Positions 46,235-55,106 of a DNA stretch of 64,000 nt are shown here, one piece after another (the stretch's first letter is position 1; each line of letters starts with the position of its first letter). Under the pieces are notes generated by a model. That model ran no database searches. It was not told the origin of the DNA and saw only the letters and a list, made by a program, of their open reading frames with translations. A program made the translations under genes and the position numbers. Source of the DNA: Malaciobacter molluscorum LMG 25693 (GTDB lineage Bacteria; Campylobacterota; Campylobacteria; Campylobacterales; Arcobacteraceae); NCBI RefSeq assembly GCF_003544935.1, contig NZ_CP032098.1, positions 1,798,001 through 1,862,000 on the forward strand. The letters run 5' to 3'.

Positions 46235-46888
46235 ATGAAACAATATGAATCATATAAATGTAGTAAATGTGGAAACACAGTAGAAGTTCAATCTGTTGGT
46301 GGAGGAGAACTTCAATGCTGTGGTGAAAAAATGGAAATGATTACTGAAAATTTAACAGCTGTTAATTTAATGAAAGCATTTGCTGGTGAATCTATGGCAA
46401 GAAACAAATATGAATATTATGCAAAAGTTGCTCAAAAAGAAGGATATAGAGATATAGCTGAACATTTCCAAAGAGCAGCAAACAATGAAAAAAAACATGC
46501 AAATTTAGAGTTAAGAGCATACAATGAAATGATAAAAGGCAAAGAGTTAGGAGATACAGTTGAAAACTTAATTGATGCAATTGCTGGTGAAAGTTATGAA
46601 AATGAAACAATGTATCCTGATTTTTCAAAAATTGCTAAAGAAGAAGGACATAATAGAATTTCTAAAATGTTAGAACTAATAGGTAAAATTGAAATTGAAC
46701 ATGAAAACATGTATAAATCACTTTTAGAAAGATTACAAAATGGTAAAGAATTTGAAAGTGAAGATGATGATGAAGAGTGGATTTGTGAAGTATGTGGACA
46801 TGTACATAGAGGTAAAAAACCACCAAAAGCCTGTCCTGTATGTAAACACCCACAAGAATATTTCTCAAGACAAAATACAAAAAAATAA
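46235..46888 (+). CDS. Desulforubrerythrin (desulforedoxin-rubrerythrin chimera)
   Basis: A 217-residue peroxide-reducing protein of three parts: an N-terminal desulforedoxin-like iron site (Cys9, Cys12, Cys28, Cys29: YKCSKCG and LQCCGEK), a diiron rubrerythrin domain with ExxH-type ligands (AGESMARNKYEYYAK, NNEKKHANLE, AGESYENETMYPDF, IEIEHENMY) and a C-terminal rubredoxin site (WICEVCGHV and CPVCKH). This architecture is known from Campylobacter jejuni (Cj0012c). It detoxifies hydrogen peroxide in the cytoplasm with NADH-derived electrons. It is divergent from the PerR-like gene. Confidence 0.93.
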   Translation: MKQYESYKCSKCGNTVEVQSVGGGELQCCGEKMEMITENLTAVNLMKAFAGESMARNKYEYYAKVAQKEGYRDIAEHFQRAANNEKKHANLELRAYNEMIKGKELGDTVENLIDAIAGESYENETMYPDFSKIAKEEGHNRISKMLELIGKIEIEHENMYKSLLERLQNGKEFESEDDDEEWICEVCGHVHRGKKPPKACPVCKHPQEYFSRQNTKK

Positions 46889-46918
46889 TAAAGTAAAGAG
46901 AACTCTTTACTTTATTAT
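46885..46918 (+). terminator. Hairpin terminator after desulforubrerythrin
   Basis: ATAATAAAGTAAAGAG / CTCTTTACTTTATTAT, 16-bp arms and a 2-base loop, starting at the stop codon. Confidence 0.7.
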
Positions 46919-46933
46919 ATTATAGAAATATCA

Positions 46934-48454
46934 ATGAAAAAAATAATAATACTTTTATTTATAATCTGCTCTTTTTTATTTTCAAAAGAGTTCAAAATAG
47001 CATCATATAATGTAGAAAATTTTTTTGATTTAAATTATGACGTGACTGAATATAAAGAGTTTATTCCAAATCGTTCACACTGGAATAAAAAAGCTTACAA
47101 AACAAAGCTTAATAATGTTCTCAAAGTATTAAATGACTTAAATGCAGATATTATTGCTCTTCAAGAAATAGAATCAAAAAAAGTGATTAATGACTTAATA
47201 AAAAAGCTTCCAGAATATAAATACTATAAATTTATCAAATATGATAATAGTAGTGTGGGAGTTGCAATATTAAGTAAAATAAAAATAATAAATAACAAAC
47301 AAATAGATGTAAAATTTCAAGATAAAATATTTAGACCAATTCTTGAAACAACATTTATACTTGATGATATTAAATTTAAAATATTTAATAATCATTGGCC
47401 ATCAAAAAGATCAAAAGAGAAGTATAGAGTAAAATATGCATATGAATTATTAAATAGAATAAAACAATTACCTTCTACTATGGACTACATAATATTAGGT
47501 GATTTAAATTCAAATTACAATGAAAATGAAACACTTTACTCTAATAAAAAATTAAATGATACTTTATATATAACTGGAATAAATAATGTTTTAAACACTA
47601 CTATTGATAATAATTTTGTATCAAAAGGAACTATTAAAAATAAACAATATTCTCACTATAACCTATGGCTTGAATTACCATACAAAAATAGATATTCATA
47701 TATATTTAAATCAAATAATTCAACACCTGATAATATGATACTACCAGCTAGTTTATTTGATGATGAGAATATATTTTATAAATATAATAGTTTTAATGTA
47801 TTTAAACCAGATTATTTGATAAAAAATAGGAAAATAAATAGATGGAATATGCGAAAACAAGATGGATTTTCAGACCATTTACCAATTTATGCAACATTTA
47901 GTACAAAAAAGTTAATAAATCAAGAAATAAAAAGATTATCAACTATACAAGATATATATGATATTACGCAAATAAATGAACCCTTTTCTTTAAAAGATGC
48001 AGTTGTTATTTACAAATCTAATAATAGTGCTATTGTAAAACAAAAAAACAGTAGAGCAATATTTATTTATAATGCACAAGATTTAAAACTTAATAATTCT
48101 TATGATTTAAAAATATTCTCTATAAAAGATTTTTATGGACTAAAAGAAATTGATAAATTTAAAATAATAAAGAAAAATAAAAAACCAAAAAATATGGATA
48201 ATTTTTATATAGATAAATTTAATGATTTTTCAGATTTAAACTTACAAAATGAAGTAATTAAGAATTTAGTTTTTACATATAAAGATAAATTCTTATATTA
48301 TGAAAATAGTAAAATTAGAGTATATTTTAAAGATAAAAATTTAATCCCTAAGGTAGAGACTAAACTTTTAATAAAAAAGGCTCAAATAGGTTACTTTAAA
48401 AAATCACCACAAATTGTCATATATAACAAAAATGATTTTAAATATTTAAAATAA
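46934..48454 (+). CDS. Secreted endonuclease/exonuclease/phosphatase-family protein
   Basis: A 506-residue protein with a signal peptide (to about residue 17). The first 330 residues form an EEP domain: FKIASYNVENFFD, IIALQEIES (metal-binding Glu), NNHWPSKR, ILGDLNSNYNE and the terminal DGFSDHLPIYATFS. The remaining 170 residues contain two OB-fold-like stretches (PFSLKDAVVIYKSNN; NSYDLKIFSIKDFYG), as in some secreted bacterial nucleases. It probably degrades extracellular or periplasmic nucleic acid. The hairpin upstream separates it from desulforubrerythrin. Confidence 0.85.
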   Translation: MKKIIILLFIICSFLFSKEFKIASYNVENFFDLNYDVTEYKEFIPNRSHWNKKAYKTKLNNVLKVLNDLNADIIALQEIESKKVINDLIKKLPEYKYYKFIKYDNSSVGVAILSKIKIINNKQIDVKFQDKIFRPILETTFILDDIKFKIFNNHWPSKRSKEKYRVKYAYELLNRIKQLPSTMDYIILGDLNSNYNENETLYSNKKLNDTLYITGINNVLNTTIDNNFVSKGTIKNKQYSHYNLWLELPYKNRYSYIFKSNNSTPDNMILPASLFDDENIFYKYNSFNVFKPDYLIKNRKINRWNMRKQDGFSDHLPIYATFSTKKLINQEIKRLSTIQDIYDITQINEPFSLKDAVVIYKSNNSAIVKQKNSRAIFIYNAQDLKLNNSYDLKIFSIKDFYGLKEIDKFKIIKKNKKPKNMDNFYIDKFNDFSDLNLQNEVIKNLVFTYKDKFLYYENSKIRVYFKDKNLIPKVETKLLIKKAQIGYFKKSPQIVIYNKNDFKYLK

Positions 48455-48535
48455 ATACAAATAAAATCGCATTACTTAATAACCAATTAAATTATTTTTG
48501 TATAAAATATCAAAAATTATAATTAGGTTATAAAA

Positions 48536-51500
48536 ATGGGCAATACATATAATGTAATAGAAGCAGGGGTTATACAATGCGCTTGTGGAGGAAAAGTAAC
48601 ACTTAAATCAACAGCAAAAGTAGAACGAATAGCAGGAGCAAAGCCTTTATACCTAAAAGATATAATAGGAGCCCCAGTAGCTTGCCCAAGAAGTAAAAAT
48701 AAATGTACAAAAGTAGCTTCAATATCAACAGCAGGAACAGAAACAAATGTAAAATCAACTGCTAATCATTTTTTATTAAGAACAGATGGATTTAAAACAG
48801 ATAAAGGAAGAGCAGTTGTATTAAAAGCACCAGGACAAACAACTTCAAAAATAATTGCCCCACCAAGTATAGAAAATGAAGATGTAATTGCAAATAAAAA
48901 AATGATTGAAGAAGAATATGTAAAACAAGAAGATAAAACTATAGAAAATTATGAACTTTATTTAATAAGAAAATCACAAAAAATATATAAACCAATAAGA
49001 CCTTCAAGAGGATTTAGAAAAGCAGATGAAACCTATGTAACTAATAAAGAAGAATCAGAATTTGATAATATATATTCTCATACCTTAGCTTTTGTATATA
49101 TAGTAAAAGGAAGTGAATATTTGGAATATAAAATTTATAATAATGGCGGAATAAATGCAGAAGAATTAAAAGATATAAGGTATCAAGATACAAAAACTGA
49201 AATAATAAGAAAATTTATTCCACTTAAAGAAAAAAGTTCATATCAAATTTATTATAGTAATTTCAAATTAAATAACCTAAGCGATATACAAAAACTTTCT
49301 GAACTAAAAATAGATACCAATTCACTAGATAGTAAAAGTGGAATTTATATAAAAGATATAGATAGTATCAATAAAAATAAAATTGAACAAAAACTTATAG
49401 ATGCACAGAAAAGTAAAAATGAAGAAAAAAATTTAAATATAATAGTTGGATTTATAGAAGATCCTATAGGAGAAATAGAAGATTTATATGAAGAGTATTA
49501 TACAAATTATAAATTGGCATATAGTTATAATCAAAAAATTTTCGATGATATAAAAAAGAGAAATTCTTATGCTTATACTATTGCAAATCTTGTAGACTAT
49601 TTTTATGTTTCTGACTTTGAAGAGGAAAAATATAGAAAAAATTTATTTACATTAAGAGATTGTTATAAAGAATTTATTGAGATGATATTTCATAATAAAG
49701 AACTATATAACTATGTTTTAAAATTTAAAGATATTGAAAATATTGTTCACAAAGATGTAAATAAAAAAGCATTTTCGTACATAAAGATGTTAACAAACTA
49801 TTCAAAAGGATTTTTTGATCATAGCTTTATCTATTTTGAAGATGAAAATAAATCAAAAATAAAAAAACATTATTTTAAAAAAAACATTTATTTTAATAAT
49901 GAATTTATTATGTTAGATAATATCAAATTTTTTTACTCTACAAATGTTAAAAAAGAATCATTGATGAGATTTACAGGAAATGATGATTATACACTTGTTA
50001 AAGAAGATGCTACACAAGTATTAGCACATATTGTTTTTTGTTTGTTCTTTTTAGATGATTTTAAAAATGATATTAAACCTTTAATAGATTATCAAAAATT
50101 TATAAAAATAAGAAATGATTTTTTAATCGCATATAGAAAAATTATTCCTTTACCAAATATAGGATATGGAAAAATTTCAAATGTAAAATCAGTTGTAGAA
50201 AATCAAGAATTCTATAATAAAACAGTATTTAAAAATAGTCAAACAACGAGAGATAAGAAAAACTTTATTAAAAAGATTTTTTCAAATAATGAAAAGAATA
50301 ATCACTTCCTAGAAGATTATAAACAATTAGATAATCATCACATTATGAAATCCTTTGATTACTCATATAAAATAAGCTATAAAAGCGATTTACTTTATAT
50401 TCCAAAAGATATAAAGTATTATCAAGAAAAAGCAGTTACATCACCTAAAACTATTTTAAAAACTATTAAAACAAAGTTTTTAGAAGGAAAATTAGAAAAG
50501 TTACTTTTACAATATAAAAGTTGTAATATAGACAGTTTTGAATATGTAGTGGGAGGTATGAATATTATCTATTCTCTTTGTTTTCCTAAGATTCCTTTAG
50601 ATGAAGAAGTATCAGTAAATGGAATATTTGCTAGTGAAGATATTAAATACCTTTTAAATTTTACAGATGATATAGTAGACAAAAAAATCAAATTAGAAGA
50701 TACTAAAAAAGAGCTTATTTTAGGAAAATATCAAATATCAGAACATTTTGATGAGTATCTTATAAAACAACTTTTAAATGAACTACTTTTTTTAAAATCA
50801 AGTAACATTGCAAAAGAAAAAGCTCAAAAGTTTTTTGATAAATATCATGAGTTAGCAAAAAATGAAAAAAAGAAAAAAGATGAAAAAACAGTAAAAAAAG
50901 ATAAAAATAATGAAGATGAAAATGAAAAAATAGAACCATTAGATTTAGATAAAGATATTAAAAAATCAGAAAAAGAGATACATTTTGTTTTAAAATTTAT
51001 GTGTGGAATAACAGATCAAATTGATAAAAGTTTGGATAAGTATATTGAAAATATTAATCAACAAAGTGAATATGGAGATAAGCACATATCAAAAACAAGA
51101 GCTTTACAATTAGGTTTAGCATTTAAAGCCTACGCTTCTATTCTAGCAATAGCTTCAATAAAAGAGTATATTTACGATAATAAAAATAAAGATATAAAAT
51201 CAACAATAGGTTTTGTAAATGATTTTGCAGGATTAAATAGTGCTTTAATAGGAATATTGCAAAATGAAAAGTTTGAAAATATAGCACAAGCTTTTTTAAA
51301 TAAAATGAATAAAAAATCAAGTGCTAAAGAGTTAATAAAAATAAACCTTGCAAATAATGACTTTTTAACAGCAACTGGTAAATTTTTTGCAAAAGTATCA
51401 GCATATTCAGTAATAATTATTGCTATACTAGATGCAATAAAATATGAGAAAAATGAAGATTATGATGCCCTAGCTGCAACTGTTGGGATGATTACTTTAA

Positions 51501-52339
51501 ATGTAGTAGCTTTATTGGTAACAAGTGGAACACCTTTACTTACGTTTGTATCAATAAGTTCAATTGCATATGCAATTGTAATGTTAAAGTTTGTTGATAG
51601 TGCATTTGAAAGCTATCTGAAAAAATCACTTTTTTATAATGATAGAATTTATTTAAAAAATAATAGAAGAAATCAAAAAATATATACTGAAGGCTTTCCA
51701 GCAAAATATCTATTAGAAACAACAAATAGAAAAGAAGAACTAAAAACTATAAATAGTGAAGGATTTAGAAGTGCTAAAAATATAACAAATTTTATAGGAG
51801 AAAATTATAAAACAAATGAGTCGTATTTTGATATAGCACTAAAAAATGAATTAAGCTTTTTACAATCTGCTATGTATGGATTCAAATTAGATAAAGAAGA
51901 AATAAAAAGTCATCAAAAAGTAAAAACAGTAAATGGATATGATATTGATTTCTATGCTTATGAAGGATTAAATATACCAAAAATTATCGCAGAAGATAAA
52001 GAGTTTAAACTTTTCTTTTATCCTTATAAAGATGAATATTTAGAGTTCAAATTAAAAGATTTAATAAAAGAAAGTATTGATTATCTTTTTAATTTCTTCC
52101 CAGAAGAGAATTCTTATTTTATTTTAAATAATTTTACAAATAAAATAAAAAAAGAGAATCATAGCTCATATATAATAGTTACAAGCTCTTTAATAGATTT
52201 AAAATATAAAGTAGTATTTAAAGATTTAAATAAAATAGCAACTTCATCAGATTTTCTACCAAAAATGGATTGTAAAATAGAAATAGAATCCTTAAAACAG
52301 ATAAGTTTTATACCTGAAGATATAAAATACTTAGAATAA
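48536..52339 (+). CDS. PAAR-like type VI secretion effector, probable pore-forming toxin
   Basis: A 1,267-residue protein. Residues 1-105 form a cysteine-containing PAAR-like/DUF4280-type cap (VIEAGVIQCACGGKVTLKS, VACPRSKNKC, FLLRTDGFK), which would sit on a VgrG spike. Residues 125-290 resemble the N-terminal region of VasX-type toxins (ENYELYLIRKSQKIYKP). A long helical body follows, including a Lys/Glu-rich linker near 775-805, then a C-terminal region with hydrophobic helices at about 952-1015 (AYSVIIIAILDAI, VGMITLNVVALLVTSG, VSISSIAYAIVMLKFV). No nuclease or peptidase motif is seen, so membrane damage is inferred. No T6SS structural genes are in the window. Confidence 0.75.
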   Translation: MGNTYNVIEAGVIQCACGGKVTLKSTAKVERIAGAKPLYLKDIIGAPVACPRSKNKCTKVASISTAGTETNVKSTANHFLLRTDGFKTDKGRAVVLKAPGQTTSKIIAPPSIENEDVIANKKMIEEEYVKQEDKTIENYELYLIRKSQKIYKPIRPSRGFRKADETYVTNKEESEFDNIYSHTLAFVYIVKGSEYLEYKIYNNGGINAEELKDIRYQDTKTEIIRKFIPLKEKSSYQIYYSNFKLNNLSDIQKLSELKIDTNSLDSKSGIYIKDIDSINKNKIEQKLIDAQKSKNEEKNLNIIVGFIEDPIGEIEDLYEEYYTNYKLAYSYNQKIFDDIKKRNSYAYTIANLVDYFYVSDFEEEKYRKNLFTLRDCYKEFIEMIFHNKELYNYVLKFKDIENIVHKDVNKKAFSYIKMLTNYSKGFFDHSFIYFEDENKSKIKKHYFKKNIYFNNEFIMLDNIKFFYSTNVKKESLMRFTGNDDYTLVKEDATQVLAHIVFCLFFLDDFKNDIKPLIDYQKFIKIRNDFLIAYRKIIPLPNIGYGKISNVKSVVENQEFYNKTVFKNSQTTRDKKNFIKKIFSNNEKNNHFLEDYKQLDNHHIMKSFDYSYKISYKSDLLYIPKDIKYYQEKAVTSPKTILKTIKTKFLEGKLEKLLLQYKSCNIDSFEYVVGGMNIIYSLCFPKIPLDEEVSVNGIFASEDIKYLLNFTDDIVDKKIKLEDTKKELILGKYQISEHFDEYLIKQLLNELLFLKSSNIAKEKAQKFFDKYHELAKNEKKKKDEKTVKKDKNNEDENEKIEPLDLDKDIKKSEKEIHFVLKFMCGITDQIDKSLDKYIENINQQSEYGDKHISKTRALQLGLAFKAYASILAIASIKEYIYDNKNKDIKSTIGFVNDFAGLNSALIGILQNEKFENIAQAFLNKMNKKSSAKELIKINLANNDFLTATGKFFAKVSAYSVIIIAILDAIKYEKNEDYDALAATVGMITLNVVALLVTSGTPLLTFVSISSIAYAIVMLKFVDSAFESYLKKSLFYNDRIYLKNNRRNQKIYTEGFPAKYLLETTNRKEELKTINSEGFRSAKNITNFIGENYKTNESYFDIALKNELSFLQSAMYGFKLDKEEIKSHQKVKTVNGYDIDFYAYEGLNIPKIIAEDKEFKLFFYPYKDEYLEFKLKDLIKESIDYLFNFFPEENSYFILNNFTNKIKKENHSSYIIVTSSLIDLKYKVVFKDLNKIATSSDFLPKMDCKIEIESLKQISFIPEDIKYLE

Positions 52340-52361
52340 TATAAAAAGAAAGAGGAATTAG

Positions 52362-53183
52362 ATGAAAGTTAAGACAATAATTAAGATATTAATAATAGCA
52401 ATATTCAGTTTAAGCTTCATTGCTTGTGAAGATAATAAAAAAGAAGTAAAAGAAATTAAATTTACTCCTTCTTTACCTATGCCTGAATGGGATGAAACAA
52501 ATAGTAAAAAAATATGGAATGTATATAAAAATTGGCACGATGCAAAAAAAGACCCAGTCCCAGCTATGAAGATAGGATATGAATATTCAGAAAAGTTACA
52601 TGACTATGAAAAAGCCTTAGAGTGGTATAAATATGCTGATTCGATGATACCTTTAGGAGAGAATTCATATTTTGCATGTTATGCATTGCAAAAGTTAAAA
52701 AGATATGATGAAGCAATAAGTTGGTGTAAAAAAGCTATTGATTTAAAATGGGATAAAGCATTGTTTAGAATGGGAAAAGTTTTAGAACTTAAAAAAGAAT
52801 TTAATAAGGCAATAAAATATTATGAACAATCATTTAAAAAAGATAAAGATAAAGTAGCAGCAAATAATTTGGGACTTATTTTTTCTTTAGAACTGAAAGA
52901 ATATGATAAAGCAGAATTATGGTTTAAAAAATCAATTCAAGAAGGCTATCAATTAGCTTATAAAAATTTTTCAATTTTTTATCATAAAAGGCTTAAGAAT
53001 GATATAAAAGCAAGTGCATATGCAATAGCAGTAATAGATACAAAATATACAAAAACTTCAGTTCTTAAATTATTACAAAAAACATGGAAAATCCCAAAAG
53101 AAACAATAAAAAAAGGTTATGAGTTACAATTAAATTCAGATGAATTTCCAATAAAATATAAAGGTAAATTAAAATTAAAGTAA
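52362..53183 (+). CDS. TPR/Sel1-type lipoprotein, putative immunity protein 1
   Basis: A 273-residue protein with a lipoprotein-type signal (FIAC, Cys about residue 22, followed by Glu-Asp) and four or five helical repeats of the TPR/Sel1 kind (YEKALEWYKYADS, YDEAISWCKKAIDLKWD, FNKAIKYYEQSFKK, YDKAELWFKKSIQEGY). It lies 22 bases after the toxin, with AGAAAGAGG before the ATG, and its gene is duplicated together with the toxin end. That pairing suggests that it protects the cell from the toxin. The function is inferred from position and co-duplication. Confidence 0.7.
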   Translation: MKVKTIIKILIIAIFSLSFIACEDNKKEVKEIKFTPSLPMPEWDETNSKKIWNVYKNWHDAKKDPVPAMKIGYEYSEKLHDYEKALEWYKYADSMIPLGENSYFACYALQKLKRYDEAISWCKKAIDLKWDKALFRMGKVLELKKEFNKAIKYYEQSFKKDKDKVAANNLGLIFSLELKEYDKAELWFKKSIQEGYQLAYKNFSIFYHKRLKNDIKASAYAIAVIDTKYTKTSVLKLLQKTWKIPKETIKKGYELQLNSDEFPIKYKGKLKLK

Positions 53184-53221
53184 ATAAGTTTGAAAATATA
53201 GCACAAGCTTTTTTAAATAAA

Positions 53222-54253
53222 ATGAATAAAAAATCAAGTGCTAAAGAGTTAATAAAAATAAACCTTGCAAATAATGACTTTTTAACAGCAACTGGTAAAT
53301 TTTTTGCAAAAGTATCAGCATATTCAGTAATAATTATTGCTATACTAGATGCAATAAAATATGAGAAAAATGAAGATTATGATGCCCTAGCTGCAACTGT
53401 TGGGATGATTACTTTAAATGTAGTAGCTTTATTGGTAACAAGTGGAACACCTTTACTTACGTTTGTATCAATAAGTTCAATTGCATATGCAATTGTAATG
53501 TTAAAGTTTGTTGATAGTGCATTTGAAAGCTATCTGAAAAAATCACTTTTTTATAATGATAGAATTTATTTAAAAAATAATAGAAGAAATCAAAAAATAT
53601 ATACTGAAGGCTTTCCAGCAAAATATCTATTAGAAACAACAAATAGAAAAGAAGAACTAAAAACTATAAATAGTGAAGGATTTAGAAGTGCTAAAAATAT
53701 AACAAATTTTATAGGAGAAAATTATAAAACAAATGAGTCGTATTTTGATATAGCACTAAAAAATGAATTAAGCTTTTTACAATCTGCTATGTATGGATTC
53801 AAATTAGATAAAGAAGAAATAAAAAGTCATCAAAAAGTAAAAACAGTAAATGGATATGATATTGATTTCTATGCTTATGAAGGATTAAAGATACCAAAAA
53901 TCATTGCAGAAGATAAAAAGTTTAAACTCTTTTTTTCTCCTTATAAAGATGAATATTTAGAAATTGGAGAAGTTTTAATAGATAGAGGAAATTTTTATCT
54001 TTTTAATTTCTTTCCAAAAGAAAATTCTTATTTTATTTTAAATAATTTTACAAATAAAATAAAAAAAGAAAATCATAGCTCATATATAATAGTTACAAGC
54101 TCTTTAATAGATTTAAAATATAAAGTAATATTTAAAGATTTAAATAAAATAGAAACTTCATCAGATTTTCTACCAAAAATGGATTGTAAAATAGAAATAG
54201 AATCATTAGAACAAATAAGTTTTATACCTGAAGATATAAAATACTTAGAATAA
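53222..54253 (+). CDS. Orphan C-terminal toxin module (duplicate of effector end)
   Basis: A 343-residue frame corresponding to residues 924-1267 of the large effector, including its hydrophobic helices, but without the PAAR-like cap. The first 220 residues are identical; between about 222 and 262 it differs (EIGEVLIDRGNFY in place of EFKLKDLIKESIDY), and the rest is close to identical. The ATG has no good ribosome site; the frame is open a few codons further upstream to the preceding stop region. It is best read as a silent orphan module that can recombine into the full effector, though expression cannot be excluded. Confidence 0.75.
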   Translation: MNKKSSAKELIKINLANNDFLTATGKFFAKVSAYSVIIIAILDAIKYEKNEDYDALAATVGMITLNVVALLVTSGTPLLTFVSISSIAYAIVMLKFVDSAFESYLKKSLFYNDRIYLKNNRRNQKIYTEGFPAKYLLETTNRKEELKTINSEGFRSAKNITNFIGENYKTNESYFDIALKNELSFLQSAMYGFKLDKEEIKSHQKVKTVNGYDIDFYAYEGLKIPKIIAEDKKFKLFFSPYKDEYLEIGEVLIDRGNFYLFNFFPKENSYFILNNFTNKIKKENHSSYIIVTSSLIDLKYKVIFKDLNKIETSSDFLPKMDCKIEIESLEQISFIPEDIKYLE

Positions 54254-54275
54254 TATAAAAAGAAAGAGGAATTAG

Positions 54276-55106
54276 ATGAAAATAAAAACAATAATAAAGA
54301 TATTAATAATAGCAATAATAAGTCTAAACTTAACTGCATGTGATGATAATAAAAGTTCAAATAATACAAAAGAAAAGGAAATTAAATTTACTCCTTCTTT
54401 ACCTATACCCAGCTCTAAAAATTTAAGAGAAATGGGATTAATAGGATTATGGTATGATGCAAAAAAAGACCCAGTCCCAGCTATGAAGATAGGATATGAA
54501 TATTCAGAAAAGTTACATGACTATGAAAAAGCCTTAGAGTGGTATAAATATGCTGATTCGATGATACCTTTAGGAGAGAATTCATATTTTGCATGTTATG
54601 CATTGCAAAAGTTAAAAAGATATGATGAAGCAATAAGTTGGTGTAAAAAAGCTATTGATTTAAAATGGGATAAAGCATTGTTTAGAATGGGAAAAGTTTT
54701 AGAACTTAAAAAAGAATTTAATAAGGCAATAAAATATTATGAACAATCATTTAAAAAAGATAAAGATAAAGTAGCAGCAAATAATTTGGGACTTATTTTT
54801 TCTTTAGAACTGAAAGAATATGATAAAGCAGAATTATGGTTTAAAAAATCAATTCAAGAAGGCTATCAATTAGCTTATAAAAATTTTTCAATTTTTTATC
54901 ATAAAAGGCTTAAGAATGATATAAAAGCAAGTGCATATGCAATAGCAGTAATAGATACAAAGTATACTAAAAGTTCAGTTCTAAAATTACTACAAAAAAC
55001 ATGGAAAATCCCAAATAATATAATCCAAAAAGGTTATGAGTTACAATTAAATTCAGATGAATTTCCAATAAAATATAAAGGTAAGTTAGATTTAGATGAA
55101 AATTAA
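54276..55106 (+). CDS. TPR/Sel1-type lipoprotein, putative immunity protein 2
   Basis: A 276-residue paralogue of the preceding immunity protein. Lipobox LTAC with Asp at position +2 (CDDN), which in enteric bacteria keeps lipoproteins in the inner membrane, the site expected for protection from a pore-former. The central repeats are identical to those of copy 1, but the segment before them differs (IPSSKNLREMGLIGLWYD in place of MPEWDETNSKKIW). It follows the orphan toxin module by 22 bases and overlaps copy 3 by 11 bases. Confidence 0.7.
   Translation: MKIKTIIKILIIAIISLNLTACDDNKSSNNTKEKEIKFTPSLPIPSSKNLREMGLIGLWYDAKKDPVPAMKIGYEYSEKLHDYEKALEWYKYADSMIPLGENSYFACYALQKLKRYDEAISWCKKAIDLKWDKALFRMGKVLELKKEFNKAIKYYEQSFKKDKDKVAANNLGLIFSLELKEYDKAELWFKKSIQEGYQLAYKNFSIFYHKRLKNDIKASAYAIAVIDTKYTKSSVLKLLQKTWKIPNNIIQKGYELQLNSDEFPIKYKGKLDLDEN

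Larger units (their letters stand above)
51269..55106 (+). repeat. 1,917-bp tandem duplication of toxin end plus immunity gene
   Basis: The segment from 51269 is repeated from 53186, right after the stop of the first immunity gene. The first 704 bases (51269-51972 and 53186-53889) are identical as read here; the copies then diverge over about 150 bases in the toxin end, become alike again, and the middle of the two immunity genes (about 500 bases from 52539 and from 54455) is again identical. The alternating identity and divergence points to recombination or gene conversion after duplication. Confidence 0.9.

Noticed and set aside
54073-54369. Minus-strand frames across the toxin and immunity genes
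   Set aside because: Low-complexity antisense frames repeated in both duplicate copies; they only mirror the coding strand.
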